This document shows, piece after piece, positions 47,810 through 59,259 of a DNA stretch of 64,000 nt. The notes under the pieces are model-generated. The model worked only from the letters and a program-made list of their open reading frames with translations, was not told where the DNA came from and searched no databases. This stretch comes from Mytilisepta virgata (Eukaryota > Mollusca > Bivalvia > Mytilida > Mytilidae): assembly GCA_028015205.1 (NCBI GenBank), contig CM051517.1:59457455-59521454 (forward strand), written 5' to 3'. Position numbers and translations under genes: made by a program. Positions within the stretch are counted from its first letter, which is position 1; each line of letters opens with the position of its first letter.

Positions 47810-50800
47810 AATATGCAAAGGACTTTTAATATTGGAATTATATGTTAACTATGTTATATGCTATTTACGATTCAAACAGGTGATATAATGTGGCATTCCC
47901 GGCTTTGGTATATACTCCTCGAGATGGAGGCAAAGGTCATATAATAGCCCAAAGCCGGGCTTGCAACTGTATATACCCTGTCTAAAACGTGAATTACAAT
48001 TATATACTAGTCAACAAAAGTAACAATACACACCTTTGAACTCTAATATATAATAAAATGTAATATATAAGACAAAGTGAGCAATAACCTTAAAAACAGC
48101 ATTAATTTTCAAAGTTTTTGTATATAATTAAAAAAATCTAAATTTGACGGAAAATTACCAGATCCTCCATGAAAGATCATAGGGATCAAATTATGTTTGT
48201 GGAAAAAAGTATCCAGAATAGAAACACCATTTTAAAAGTACTAATTGAATATTAATTTTTTTCAAAGATATGCAATATTTTAACCAAGCTATGCTCATGT
48301 TTAACATTTTGCGTTAAAATAAGTATTGCTTTTAATTTTTGTTGAATAAATAGGTTTTTAAAATCTCAAAAATTGCAAAAACAATTTTTTTTTGTGTTTA
48401 TGTCTCAAATCATTGCTTTTGATTCGAAGATTGAACATTGGACCATTTGGTCAATTTCTAAGATTGAAACCGTGTATTGAACTTTAATATATACGGAAAA
48501 CGCATTGTATTGTATCGTTTCTTTTGTTGACTAGTATATTACGGATTAACCGTGCCTTAATGTGTATTTCCAATACTGATAATGCATATAGGTAATCAAT
48601 ATCTATTTCTGTATAGTATTTCGTGTACTTCACTTTAGTAATTATTGTTTTTGGTTTTGACGAAGTGATTTTTGTTTTGTTTTTGAGTTTTTGAGTTTTT
48701 GGAAGTTAATTTGTTGCATTTTATTCACTAGAAATACTCAAAAGTTTCCAGCATATACGTACAAGTACGTAAAGTTTTTTGTAATATTAGCAGTAAAAAT
48801 AATTTACTCGAGTAAACAATTCTTTAAAACAATACGTCCAAATAATTATTCATTATTTTTTGTTAATAATATATATGTTTTAAATTAAAAACGTAAAAGT
48901 AAATGTAACTCATATCTGTTAACCTTTTGAGGGAGAATAAAAGTGTAAAGGGCTTATATTCCCCAGAATTTCTCAAAAAATACACCTAAATCTCTGTGAA
49001 GTTATTCAATCGCAAACTCTACATTTTTGTTACCCGTAATAGAGATATATAATGGAAACAAATCTGCAAAAAAGTAACTGGATAATTTTTGTACTAATGT
49101 TAAAAAATATGGACAGGGATCCTTCATTCCTGTATTTTCCGTTCATTATTATTTTTTTTTAAATTGATAATTATTCTTTATTCAGTATATTTTTACCCAA
49201 TTCTTTAATTTTTGCATTTATTCTTTATATTTTTGCACCCCATTATTGTCAAGTCTTAATTTATTCTTCTATTTTTCTCTATTCTCTATGTGTTGGCCTA
49301 TGTTCCTGCATTCTTTATTGTTTTCTTTTCTGTAAACCCAATCACACCCTCATGTTATAAGTATAATTAATAAAACATTTTAATCCGTTTTCAATTACAT
49401 TTATTTATAAGTACATCACAAAATCAAATGTTATGACAAGTTAAAACATTACTGATTAAAGGTGCATACAATTACAGATTATGCATACATATTCATATAT
49501 TAACAAAGAATATTAACAATGTATAAGTATCAATTAGTGCTGTAAAAAATGTCATTTTTCCCAAAAGTCATTACAATAACTTGTGTAATATGCATTTATT
49601 ATGAATTACGTCTCTGCCTGTATTTCTGTATACAATTTATAAAAAATGGTTTAATATTAAAACTTATATATGCATGTACAAACAATGTTGTTTTCATTCA
49701 TAAAAGAAAACTATATGTATATTGTCTATAGTTACATTGACGATTAGTTACATTAATGTTTAGTGCTTTAAACAGTAACAGATAATGGCGTAGACAAGTA
49801 ATAATCCCTTATCTTTTACACTAATCAGAATATCAGCTGCATAAATAAATAAAATGAAATCAATCCTTAATAAATCATACATTTCCAAAAAATATAATTT
49901 CGTTCATTGCTATAAGTACAAACATCCAATCTAAATAAAATTCATATTCATCTAACTCGTTTTACTCGTTTTAAAGGGAAACTTCGCAAAAAATGAAAAA
50001 TTTATATTGTGTTCCTTTTGTATAAATAAAAATAAATTCAATAATATTAACGTTTTATTCTGCTGGATAAGTGAGCAAAATTGATTTTTAATCTGACTAC
50101 CGATACCAGACCGTTCGCCATTTTGACGGCATCTTGGTTGCAAATAATCACGTGATATCTTATTACCATAAAGTCCCAAAACCAGCATGACATACAGTTG
50201 GTCGTCAATCAACATCGGTATGACTCGAAGACATGATAGTTAAAAAGAATTCCTCCATTCCATAATTGACATCGATTTTAATTCAAGAAATCCGTGATTG
50301 ACAAAAAAGGATCGAGACATGTCACCTTATTATTTTCATCCGCGATGACAGGCATTTAACGGGGTTTTTAATCTATAATCTTTTCTTATCCCTCTCAACA
50401 AGGATTTGTGTAATAAAATCTTACTATACTAATCTTTGGTCTAAATGCTATTTTTTGGGTCTACGTTTGGAATGACAATATTGTTAATAATTCTTTATCC
50501 GTAAAAATTTTTTTTTTGGTGATGTCAGACTTAAAATCTCTTCTTGTGTTGACACATTGAAAAAAAAAACAAAAAAAAAACTCGATCCGAACTGTAATGA
50601 AAAGCGAATCTTGTTCCATTATTTTCTAACTTGCTAGCATTTTTGGTTCCCCAATCTGGATGGTTCAAATAAGGTAAAAACACCTGTCAATCAATTTACT
50701 AGTGTGGATAATCAAAGGCTAACGTATCGCATGATTGGTTGTTCTTAATGTAGGCCAATCATCGCACACCTGGTGTTATATACGATTCTTAACTCGGGTC

Positions 50801-52020
50801 ATATCAAGGTTCTATGAGCGTTGCCATGAATATATACGTTTATAATCCCCCAAAAATCCTATTCGGACAGACTGATAGTTGTTTAACGTCTGATCCGCTA
50901 AAGGGGTGACGGATGTTTTTTCAGGTATACTTTCCAAGTTAATTGATTAATTTATTAAGTTAACTTTTTGGGGAATAAACCATTCCAGAAATTGTATTTA
51001 AGCAAAAGGGAGAGTAATAAGATAAAAGAATTATTATAAAGTGCATACATGTAGCATATTTCTGTACATAAAAGGAAAGGGTAAACGAGAAATTTCGCAA
51101 ATTTTGTAGGGGAAAAAGAAACATATTTGGTATATATATGAAAAAGTCACACATCTGGTAGAAAATAAAGTGTCACCAACTATAGCATTTCATATATAAT
51201 TGTCATTCTTGGTTGAAATGACGGACGGGGTCATTAAAAAAAATGTGCATGTACGCTGTGATTAGTAGGTTATTCAAACTCCCTAGAAAATGTGTATGTG
51301 CCGCAGTTGCATAGTACACACCATACATCTATTTGTTGTTTATTTTCCTGGCATTTTTATAGGTTAACGCAGAGACATGTATATATCTCTGATTAAAAAC
51401 AATAAAATATTAAAATATTTGAATTTGATGTAGCTTACAGTTCATCTCTTAAAACTTAGTAAAATCATTATTTATACAACATCAACAAATATGGAAAACT
51501 TTTATTCCAACATATTGTAATAAAATATTGACAAAAATCATAACCAGTATAAATACATTTTTATGCAACTGTCCTTAGTCAGAAGCCTGCTGTTCAGTGG
51601 TTGTCGTTTGTTGGTGTGGTTCATAAGTGTTTCTCGTTTCTCATTTTGTATATAGATTAGACCTTTGGTTTTCCTGTTTGAATTGTTTTACACTAGTCAT
51701 TTTGGGGCACTTTATAGCTTGCTGTTCGGTGTGAGCCAAGGCTACGTGTTGAAGGCCGTACTTTAGCCTATAATTGTTAACTTTTTATACATTGTGACTT
51801 GGATGGAGAGTTGTCTAATTGGCACTAATACCACATCTTTTTATTTATATGTATATATAAAAACTAACAAATCCTTGCAAAAAATACATACTCAGTATAA
51901 TATTTGCAGTTAAAATTTTATGAAAACCGTTTTATAATATTTATTTCCACCTATGTTGTCGAAGGCACAAGTCTTTTTGGATTACGCTTCACCCAAGCCT
52001 TCCATTGGTAACGATCAAGT
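47810..52020. other. Non-coding right interior of the giant element
   Basis: 4.2 kb with no supportable gene. It is AT-rich with only short ORFs (60-90 codons) of no recognisable character. Less AT-rich patches lie at about 50090-50400 and 50600-50920. The dispersed repeat at 51570-51865 is listed separately. Confidence 0.5.
51570..51865 (+). repeat. Second dispersed repeat family, longer copy near the right end
   Basis: Runs from CTGTCCTTAGTCAGAAGCCT through GCTTGCTGTTCGGTGTGAGC to GGATGGAGAGTTGTCTAATT. The tail GGAGAGTTGTCTCATTGGCA also occurs alone at about 40232-40251. This is a typical mussel dispersed repeat as I recall it; class unknown. Confidence 0.6.
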
Positions 52021-52029
52021 GGTTGTATG

Positions 52030-52745
52030 TTTTTATTAAGTTGATTGAGTTGATATTTGGTAATCAATCGTGATCAATCGTATCGATCGTTACGATCGAG
52101 TGTTTGAATTTGTTATTGAGTTGATTGAGTTGATATTTGGTAATCAATCGTGATCAATCGTATCGATCGTTACGATCGAGTGTTTGTATTTGGTATTGAG
52201 TTGATTGAGTTGATATTTGGTAATCAATCGTGATCAATCGTATAGATCGTTATTATCGAGTGTTGGTATTTCTTATTGAGTTGATTAAGTTGATATTTGG
52301 TAATCAATCGTGATCAATTGTATCGATCGTAACGATCGAGTGTTTGTATTTTTTATTAAGTTGATTGAGTTGATATTTGTTAATCAATTGTGATCAATCG
52401 TATCGATCGTAACGATCGAGTGTTTGTGTTTTTTATTAAGTTGATTGAGTTGATATTTGTTAATCAAATATGATCAATTGTATCAATCGTAACGATCGAG
52501 TGTTTGTATTTTTTATTAAGTTGATTGAGTTGATATTTGTTAATCAATTGTGATCAATCGTATCGATCGTAAACAATCGAGTGTTTGTATTTCTTATTGT
52601 GTTGATTAAGTTGATATTTTATAATCAATCGTATCTATCGTAACGATCTATGGTTTGTACTTTTTAGTTAGTTGATAGAGTTGAAAACTGGTTATCAATC
52701 GTGATCAATCGTGATCAATCGTATCAATAGATGTTTTAAAGTCAA
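52030..52745 (-). repeat. Right subterminal 80-bp tandem array
   Basis: About nine units with an 80-bp period; TTGATTGAGT starts at 52041, 52121, 52201, 52281, 52361, 52441 and 52521. The units contain GATCAATCGTATCGATCGT and AGTTGATTGAGTTGAT. Read inward from the right end they present CGTTACGATCGAT then CAACTCAATCAACT, the same modules in the same inward order as the left array but with a different period and spacer. The last units, after 52600, are degenerate. The array is about one third the length of the left one. Confidence 0.9.
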
Positions 52746-52756
52746 TTGTTATTGTA

Positions 52757-52782
52757 TCAATCGATTGTCGAATACTGTACCT
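52757..52782 (-). repeat. Right terminal inverted repeat of the giant element
   Basis: Reverse complement of 30414-30439 over all 26 bases. It ends GTCGAATACTGTACCT on the plus strand. Confidence 0.85.
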
Positions 52783-52787
52783 TAATG

Positions 52788-52796
52788 TGGTATCTG
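52788..52796 (+). repeat. Right target-site duplication candidate
   Basis: TGGTATCTG, identical to 30401-30409, placed 5 bases (TAATG) outside the right inverted repeat. Nine identical bases this close to both ends would be rare by chance. Confidence 0.65.
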
Positions 52797-52857
52797 TGAA
52801 TATAATTTTTGGCCGGGTTGCACAGAGTGCAAATCCGGGTTATAGTATGGTGAATGT

Positions 52858-52885
52858 CGGGCGGGCGGGCGGGCGCACGCGCGGA
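52858..52885 (+). repeat. (CGGG)n-like short repeat
   Basis: GTCGGGCGGGCGGGCGGGCG followed by CACGCGCGG, preceded by GGCCGGGTTGCACAGAGTGC. It sits between the right end of the giant element and the 181-bp satellite. Confidence 0.7.
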
Positions 52886-52897
52886 GAAATTGGGAGC

Positions 52898-53925
52898 TAT
52901 TTTGTGAAATCAACTCCTCCTACAGTTTTTCACCCACATACTTGAAACTTCATAGAATGTTTCTATATATATTGAAGATGTGCACCTCACTTTATGGAGT
53001 TATTTCAGGAATTATTTCCCATTTTTCCAAACTTTGGAACTTAGTCGTTTTTTATTGACATCTTCAATAGAGGGTACCTATTTTGTGAAATCAACTCCTC
53101 CTACAGTTTTTCACCCACATCCTTGAAACTTCATAGAATTTTTCTATATATATTGAAGATATGCACCTCACTTTATGGAATTATTTCAAGAATTATTTCC
53201 CATTTTTCCAAACTTTGGAACTTAGTCGTTTTTTATTGACATCGTCAATAGAGGGTACCTATTTTGTGAAATCAACTCCTCCTACAGTTTTTCACCCACA
53301 TTCTTGAATCTTCATAGAATGTTTCTATATATATTGAAGATGTGCACCTCACTTTATTGAATTATTTCAGGAATTATTTCCCATTTTTCCAAACTTTGGA
53401 ACTTAGTCGTTTTTTATTGACATCTTCAATAGAGGGTACCTATTTTGTGAAATCAACTCCTCCTACAGTTTTTCATCCACATCCTTGAAACTTCATAGAA
53501 TGTTTCTATATATATTGAAGATGTGCACTTTACTTTATGGAATTATTTCATGAATTATTTCCCATTTTTCCAAACTTTGGAACTTAGATGTTTTTTTATT
53601 GACATCTTCAATAGAGGGTACCTATTTTGTGAAATCAACTCCTCCTACAGTTTTTCACTCACATCCTTGAAACTTCATAGAATGTTTCTATATATATTGA
53701 AGTTGTGTACATCACTTTATGGAATTATTTCCCATTTTTCCAAACTTTGGAACTTAGTCGTTTTTTATTGACATCTTCAATAGAGGGTACCTATTTTGCG
53801 AAATCAACTCCTACAGTTTTTCACCCGCATCATTGAAACTTCACAGAATCTTTTAATACATATTGAAGATGTGCACCTCACTTTATGGAATTATTTCAGG
53901 AATTATTTCCCATTTTTCCAAACAA
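52898..53925 (+). repeat. 181-bp satellite, six copies
   Basis: TTTTGTGAAATCAACTCC starts at about 52900, 53081, 53262, 53443, 53624 and 53793. The last interval is shorter because about 12 bp are missing. Units are more than 90 percent alike by eye. The period is not a multiple of three, so overlapping ORFs are meaningless. It begins about 100 bp outside the giant element. Confidence 0.9.
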
Positions 53926-54266
53926 GTGTTTATCAACATGTAAGCAAATCAAATATTGCTTACTTCACCTATTTCTAATTAAATTGATGACTGCCTCTGT
54001 GCTCGTACACCAACATACAATGTGTCTGATTTTGTCTATATAAATATTCATGACTGCCAATGGACAAAATGATCTTGTAATCACCTTTGTCACCACTACA
54101 GTAAACACCCAGTAAAGCAACCCGGCCATTTGTGTCTTTGACCCATTTTTGAAGGAAAGACATAATAGATTTATGTTAATCTCGGACATTTTTAGTTTAT
54201 CAACATCCTTAATTAAAGACTTTCTGATAAACTAAGGATGTGGATTCATGTGAATCAAACCACAGT

Positions 54267-54542
54267 CGTTTGAATTTTAGTGATGAAAATATTAAAAAAC
54301 AATGAAAAAAAATTTGTAATATATGCATAATATAGGGGAAGTTATGAAATGCGTTTTTGCGCCAAAATGTAAACTATCGAAATTTGACCTCAACGGACGC
54401 AAAAGTCTTGTTTTTCTTTTCATCGGAGGGACAAGTACCTTCATTCGAACCATTTTATGGGCGTATGGACCATTTTATTACTGTCATTCAGCCTCCGACT
54501 TTGTTACAGTCGCCATGTTGGAACTATTCCGTACTGAATGAA
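54267..54542 (+). repeat. Long inverted repeat, left arm
   Basis: Pairs with 56747-57050. It runs from CGTTTGAATTTTAGTGATGA through GAAATGCGTTTTTGCGCC and CAGCCTCCGACTTTGTTACA to the GTACTGAATG block. It lacks about 30 bp present in the right arm after ACGCAAAA. Arms this long and alike suggest a foldback or long-TIR element, or a local inverted duplication. Confidence 0.85.
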
Positions 54543-56600
54543 CAATATTGTTCCAAAATATCTTTTAAATCGTAAATACACCTATATTTGACTTTAAACA
54601 CTTCATATTAATTAAAGTCGATTATTTTAAACATTGGGGAAATTTAGAAAGCAATATTTTACTGTTCTCGATATATTAATCGTAAAATATTAAGGGGATG
54701 TAACCAACCCCCACATTCCAATAAGTTGCAATGGCGCAAAATTCAAAGTTTGATGTATATAAACTAAACGAAAACAAAATAAATCGAAACAAAAACTAAA
54801 ACAGACCAACACACATTTTTGCATCAATTTTAAGTAGGAGTATTTGCAGTCCCATTCAGAATTTTGTGTGTGTGGGGGGGGGGGGGGGGGTGTTCCTAGT
54901 TTAATATGAAGAACAGATATGGGTCAGTGGCACGAAGACATCACCAACTCACTAAATGCAATATGAAAAGAAATCGAGAGCTAGCCACATGAACTTCAAC
55001 GGAGCAGGAACTACACATTTACAGGCTCTGGATGGCCCCATAACACAAGAGCAATCTAACCCAAGGGCGTTTTCTCGCAAATAGTGTTTTCTGCTGTGCA
55101 CCGTCTGTATGTGCTTTTTAGTCTTGCTTTAGCTTATTTTATTTTTCTGCTTTGTCTTGTGTAGTTTACCTATATTGCATATCATGTTTGTATTTTGTCT
55201 GCATGTTTATGTCTTTTTGTCTTGGGGACCGTGCAATATTTATCAGGCAGGTGGGACCAGTACAAATTCTGGTTATGACAAAAAAAGTGTGTGTCCTATT
55301 AACTGTGCAATATTTATCTGAGGGTGGGGCCGGTGTACAGCAATTAATTATTTTAAAATCTTTTTGTGCCGCTAATATTTATTATAAAAAAGTTCTTGCA
55401 CCCCTTTAATTTATTAAAAAAAAGTTCTTGCCCTGCTATTAAATAATCAGAAAACTAATATATATCAAAACTTAAAGTGATAATTTTTTTAACTAAAATG
55501 TGCATACTTCAAATTAAATAAATGTATAAATTATTCTGATTGTATTCAGAACCAAGTTATAATTCTTTTAACCATTACTGGTATCATCTTTCCTGATACA
55601 TGATACTTATATCGCTCTGTGTTACTATTTTCAAAATTTATTTGAATGAATAACAAACTATTAATATGGGATGTAAAAGCTAAATTTTACTCTGGTTTTA
55701 ATTAAGAATTATGGATGGAACAAAGTAAATCAGACTTGAAATTATTTTCTGATCAATGGGGAAACTTTAATTCTGTTTACCTTGTCAGTAATAAACTTAT
55801 AGAATATATTTATGTAAATTCAGTGTTCTCACCACTGAACTAACAAAAAAAAAAAAAAAAAAACACAAAAAAACAGGTAGTTAAACTCTTGTGCTGCACA
55901 GCAAATATTGGCTTTGTTCCTAGACCCCCCCTCCAAAGAAAATAAAACTGCAGAAATTTTAACAAAATTTCAAAATTCTTTTTGAAATATTATATCTAAG
56001 AATCAAACAAAAGAAAATAATTCTAGTTAAAAATACTATCTTGTTTCATAACCTTATTTACTATCTTGTTTCATAACCTTATTTTACACAATGTTTTCAC
56101 CAAGTGTCGAAACAAAACTCCATATTCAGATCAATAACACTCGTATGTGCAGCCTCACACTAAAAACAACCAAACAACCCTGAAATTCAAAAATTGAAGA
56201 GACTTATTATAACCATTTACTAGTAGATATCTGCATAGAGGAGCTACACTAAAATTAAAACGACTGTGGTCCAATATAGGTTTCCGGGACATAACTTTAT
56301 TAATGTATACCAAAAATTAGTGATTATGTGATTACCAGGTACTCCCCATGAGGGGCCTCACATATAAAAGTTGCACCAAGTACAGATGACAGAAAGGAGA
56401 CAAAGGAAATGTGATTAAGAGAAAGGGGACAGGAGAATGAAGAAAAAGTTGTCCCCAAATTGACAAATGTAATCAGGAACGTATATGGCGAACCTGATGT
56501 AATGTATAACGCCTCCCCCTTTTTTCAATATAGTGATTTTTTTAGAAGAAAAACTACTTTTTATGTCAAAAATTGTTATTACTTCAATGCAAATGTTTTT
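54543..56600. other. Interior between the inverted arms
   Basis: No gene. Contains a G17 run at 54874-54890, the duplicated phrase GTGCAATATTTATC at about 55229 and 55304, and poly-A at about 55842-55862. A third inverted copy of the ACCACAGTCGTTTnAATTTTAGTG motif is at 56247-56272. Confidence 0.5.
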
Positions 56601-56629
56601 CAATTTCCACACTGCCCAGTAATTAAAAT

Positions 56630-56722
56630 ATTGTGTCCTTCCGAGTAGCGTAATGCTTCAAATTGCTCTGGCGTCATCTTGCTGTACAAACCAGTGGTCT
56701 TCTTGATCCGGAAATCTACCGT
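56630..56722 (-). pseudogene. Exon-like fragment of unknown protein
   Basis: After GACGGTAG (a possible acceptor) the minus strand reads FRIKKTTGLYSKMTPEQFEA and LRYSEGHN. The composition is protein-like and GC-richer than the flanks, but there is no partner exon in phase that I can prove. It may belong with the helix-turn-helix exon at 58379-58533 on the same strand, though the phases do not fit directly. Confidence 0.3.
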
Positions 56723-56746
56723 CACACGATTAAAAATTAGAAAGTT

Positions 56747-57050
56747 TTCATTCAGTGCGGAATAGCTCCACCATGGCGACTGTAACAAAGTCGGAGGCTG
56801 AATGACAGTAATAAAATGGTCCATACGCCCATAAAATGGTTCGAGTGAAGGTACTTACCCCTCCGATGAATAGAAAAACATGACTTTTGTAGAAATCATC
56901 CACGAAGCGTATCATTTTGCGTCCGTTGAGGTCAAATTTCGATTGTTTACATTTTGGCGCAAAAACGCATTTCATAACGTCCCCTTATTATACATATATT
57001 ACATTTTTTTTCATTATTTTTTAATATTTTTATCACTAAAATTCAAACGA
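56747..57050 (-). repeat. Long inverted repeat, right arm
   Basis: Reverse complement partner of 54267-54542. It contains about 30 extra bases (TGATACGCTTCGTGGATGAT and following). On the plus strand it carries CTCCACCATGGCGACTGTAA, a good start context, but the frame closes after ten codons. Confidence 0.85.
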
Positions 57051-57619
57051 ATTTGATTAAACTAATAATGTCTCATTAGAGCTGGGATCAATATCTTTAA
57101 TTATAAATTTAAGGGGTAAACTGCCTGAAGTAAAATAAAAAAAAACAAAAGGTTAACTAAAAATATATATACTTAAAAAAAAAAACAAAAACCAAAAAAC
57201 AGTACCCTGGTGGACTCGTATAATATATGCGAATTTGAGGTTCAATTCCTCTAGTCTGTATACATATATAATTTTTTTTAAAATAAGAAAATAGTTTAAA
57301 AGATTTTTTAAATTACAACTTCAAAAGGAATTCCGCAGAACCCAGTGCCATATCTGCATTACGCTGTTTTCTTTCCTTTTTTTTTTTTAGCAAAAAACAT
57401 TTCAGTCCATCCCACATAGCCCAATAAGGGGATGACCATTTGAATTTGAGGGGAGGAGGTGTGGGGTGCTGACAGATTTGATGAGGTCAGAGAATTTATT
57501 TGCATTTTTGCTTTAAATGGAAAAAAAAGTCAACAGCGTATTTTGATAATTATAATACTTCCTATATGCCATGGGTCTAAAATTGTGTGTTGAGCATCTT
57601 TTTTTTTTGCATTTGTCTA

Positions 57620-58255
57620 TCATGGAAAATCAATGAAGAAATCAGAAGCCTAGCATAAAAAATGCCTTAGAAATTAATGTTTTAAGCATATTTTGAAAAT
57701 TCGCTCATTTTCGGTCACAATTTTCGCTCCATGAATGAAATCAATATTTTAAAACCTTATTGCGCATCTACATCATATGTACAATCATTCTATAATCAAA
57801 GTAGAAGCCTAGCATCAATAATCAATAAGGAGTTGATTTCGTCCATAAAGCGAATTTACACATAGAGATGGGCAATTTACATATAGAGAAACCAGAAGCC
57901 TAGAAAACAAAATGCTTCAAAAATTGATGTTTTAAGCATATTTTTAAAATTCGAACATTTTCTGTCCCAAATTTCTCTCCACGAAAGAAATCAAAATTTT
58001 AAAAACTTATTGCACATGTACATCACATGTACAATCATTTTATAATGAATGTAGAAGTTTGCATCAATAATGAATGAAGAGTTGATGTCACAAGCATATT
58101 ATGATAATTGGCACGTTTTCGGTCCCACATTTCACCCGTTGAGCGAAATCAAAAAATTTAAAACCTTAATGCGCATCTTCAGGATATATGCAACACTACT
58201 GTGAAGGAATTAAAATGCTATACCCAAAACTGAATGAGGTGTTGATGTCACAAGA
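57620..58255 (+). repeat. Tandem repeat, about 190-250-bp unit, three copies
   Basis: Blocks CAGAAGCCTAG, TTTTAAGCATATTTTGAAAA, TTTTCGGTC, GAAATCAATATTTTAAAACC, GCGCATCTACATCATATGTA and GAGTTGATGTCACAAG recur in order at about 57640, 57890 and 58070. Confidence 0.65.
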
Positions 58256-58378
58256 AAGTGTGACGGACTGATGGAGACAACGACAATATACCCGCAATGC
58301 TGATATAAAAATGTTGCCTATTATCACGTACTGCACTGCTGCGAGTTATGTACAGCCTCTGTGATGAATTTAACTTAC

Positions 58379-58533
58379 CGCTGGAGGAAAAGTCTGATGG
58401 CTTGTCTAGTGGTCTTAATTTTTCCGTTCGTCTCTAACACCCATTGAATCGGAACATTAGACTTTCCTTCTTTGTGCAGTTTTACAATTGAATTACGAGC
58501 GCTTTGTGAAAGACGATACACCTTCGTTGCCAT
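58379..58533 (-). CDS. First exon with Tc1/mariner-like helix-turn-helix
   Basis: ATG at 58533-58531 (AAGATGGC context), open for 51 codons to a consensus donor CG|GTAAGT at 58379. It reads YRLSQSARNSIVKLHKEGKS and TTRQAIRLFLQR: the helix-turn-helix pattern (RxxIVxLHxEGxS ... TRxAIxxFLxR) of the DNA-binding N-terminus of Tc1/mariner-type transposases. No catalytic DDE exon is seen nearby, so this is either a remnant or the start of a gene whose other exons are unrecognised. Confidence 0.5.
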
Positions 58534-58919
58534 CTTAAATGCTATTGTTCACAATGACGAAATCTTGTGCAGGTGATAGACAATATTTAATATTAGGAAA
58601 TAGATCCTGAAACGAACTCACTTTTTAACGTGTCCAGACGATACAATCATGTCCACACGTTTTGATTCGTTTCTGATTCGTGTATACAAGATGGCTCATA
58701 TACACAACTAGTTGTCAATCAAAATTGTGTACTAACGGAATATTTCACACGGAACGAAAAACAGAGCAAACCAAACACACACACGAAACGGATAGGAAAT
58801 ATTTGGAATGTTGAATAGGTCAGTAGCTGGCTACTACCGATATATATAAATTTTTTTTAATACACAGAATTATAATTTCACACCTGCTTGTTCTACAGGA
58901 CATTGTATATTGTGCTACA

Positions 58920-59004
58920 CAGTTGACTCTCATTATCTCAAAGTGGAAGGGATCAACAAAAAAAAGTTTTGAGTTAAAAGATTTTGAGATAACGAGAGTG
59001 TACT
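58920..59004. mobile_element. Tigger/pogo-like short element or end fragment
   Basis: Starts CAGTTGACTCTCATTATCTC and ends GAGATAACGAGAGTGTACTG, mutually inverted. The TTATCTC/GAGATAA pair inside CAGT...ACTG tips is typical of Tigger/pogo ends as I know them. 85 bp, non-coding. Confidence 0.6.
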
Positions 59005-59259
59005 GTATTTAATGTTTTGACTTAGTAAATGAAATGACCGCTAACAATAAACCGCAATTCCGAATATTTATACATGTATGGAGAACATGTATAATGTGAT
59101 GTGCATATAATTTAACACTATTTCAACATCTCTTTAATCCATATTAAGCATGATAATACAACACTTGCTAATAATCTATTTTAAACAAAACAGCAACAGT
59201 AAAATATAAATTATTTAAATTATTTAAATTCAAATTTTATTAAAAAAAATTCTTGTCAC

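Larger units (their letters stand above)
30410..52787. mobile_element. Candidate giant KDZ-type DNA transposon carrying a DUF3987 gene
   Basis: Seen: a 26-bp perfect inverted repeat sits at the two ends (30414-30439 and 52757-52782). A 9-bp direct repeat TGGTATCTG lies just outside (30401-30409 and 52788-52796). Related tandem arrays follow inward of each end in mirrored orientation. Two intact divergent spliced genes lie near the middle: a DUF3987-like protein on the minus strand and a KDZ-like transposase on the plus strand. Known: KDZ (Kyakuja-Dileera-Zisupton) elements are large cut-and-paste transposons with terminal repeats; from memory they make about 8-bp target duplications. Inferred: the whole interval is one transposable unit, later invaded by SINE-like and simple repeats. 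Uncertain: 4-5 unmatched bases lie between the direct repeat and the inverted repeat, so the exact ends are not fixed. It might also be two arrays flanking an ordinary gene pair, but the matching ends argue against that. Confidence 0.85.

Noticed and set aside
52898..53980. ORFs through the 181-bp satellite
   Set aside because: The period is not divisible by three and the peptides are AT-driven and unlike each other.
57203..57262. tRNA-like segment with GAGGTTCAATTCCTC
   Set aside because: The T-arm and a possible anticodon stem are there, but the acceptor stem fails and the loop lacks T33.
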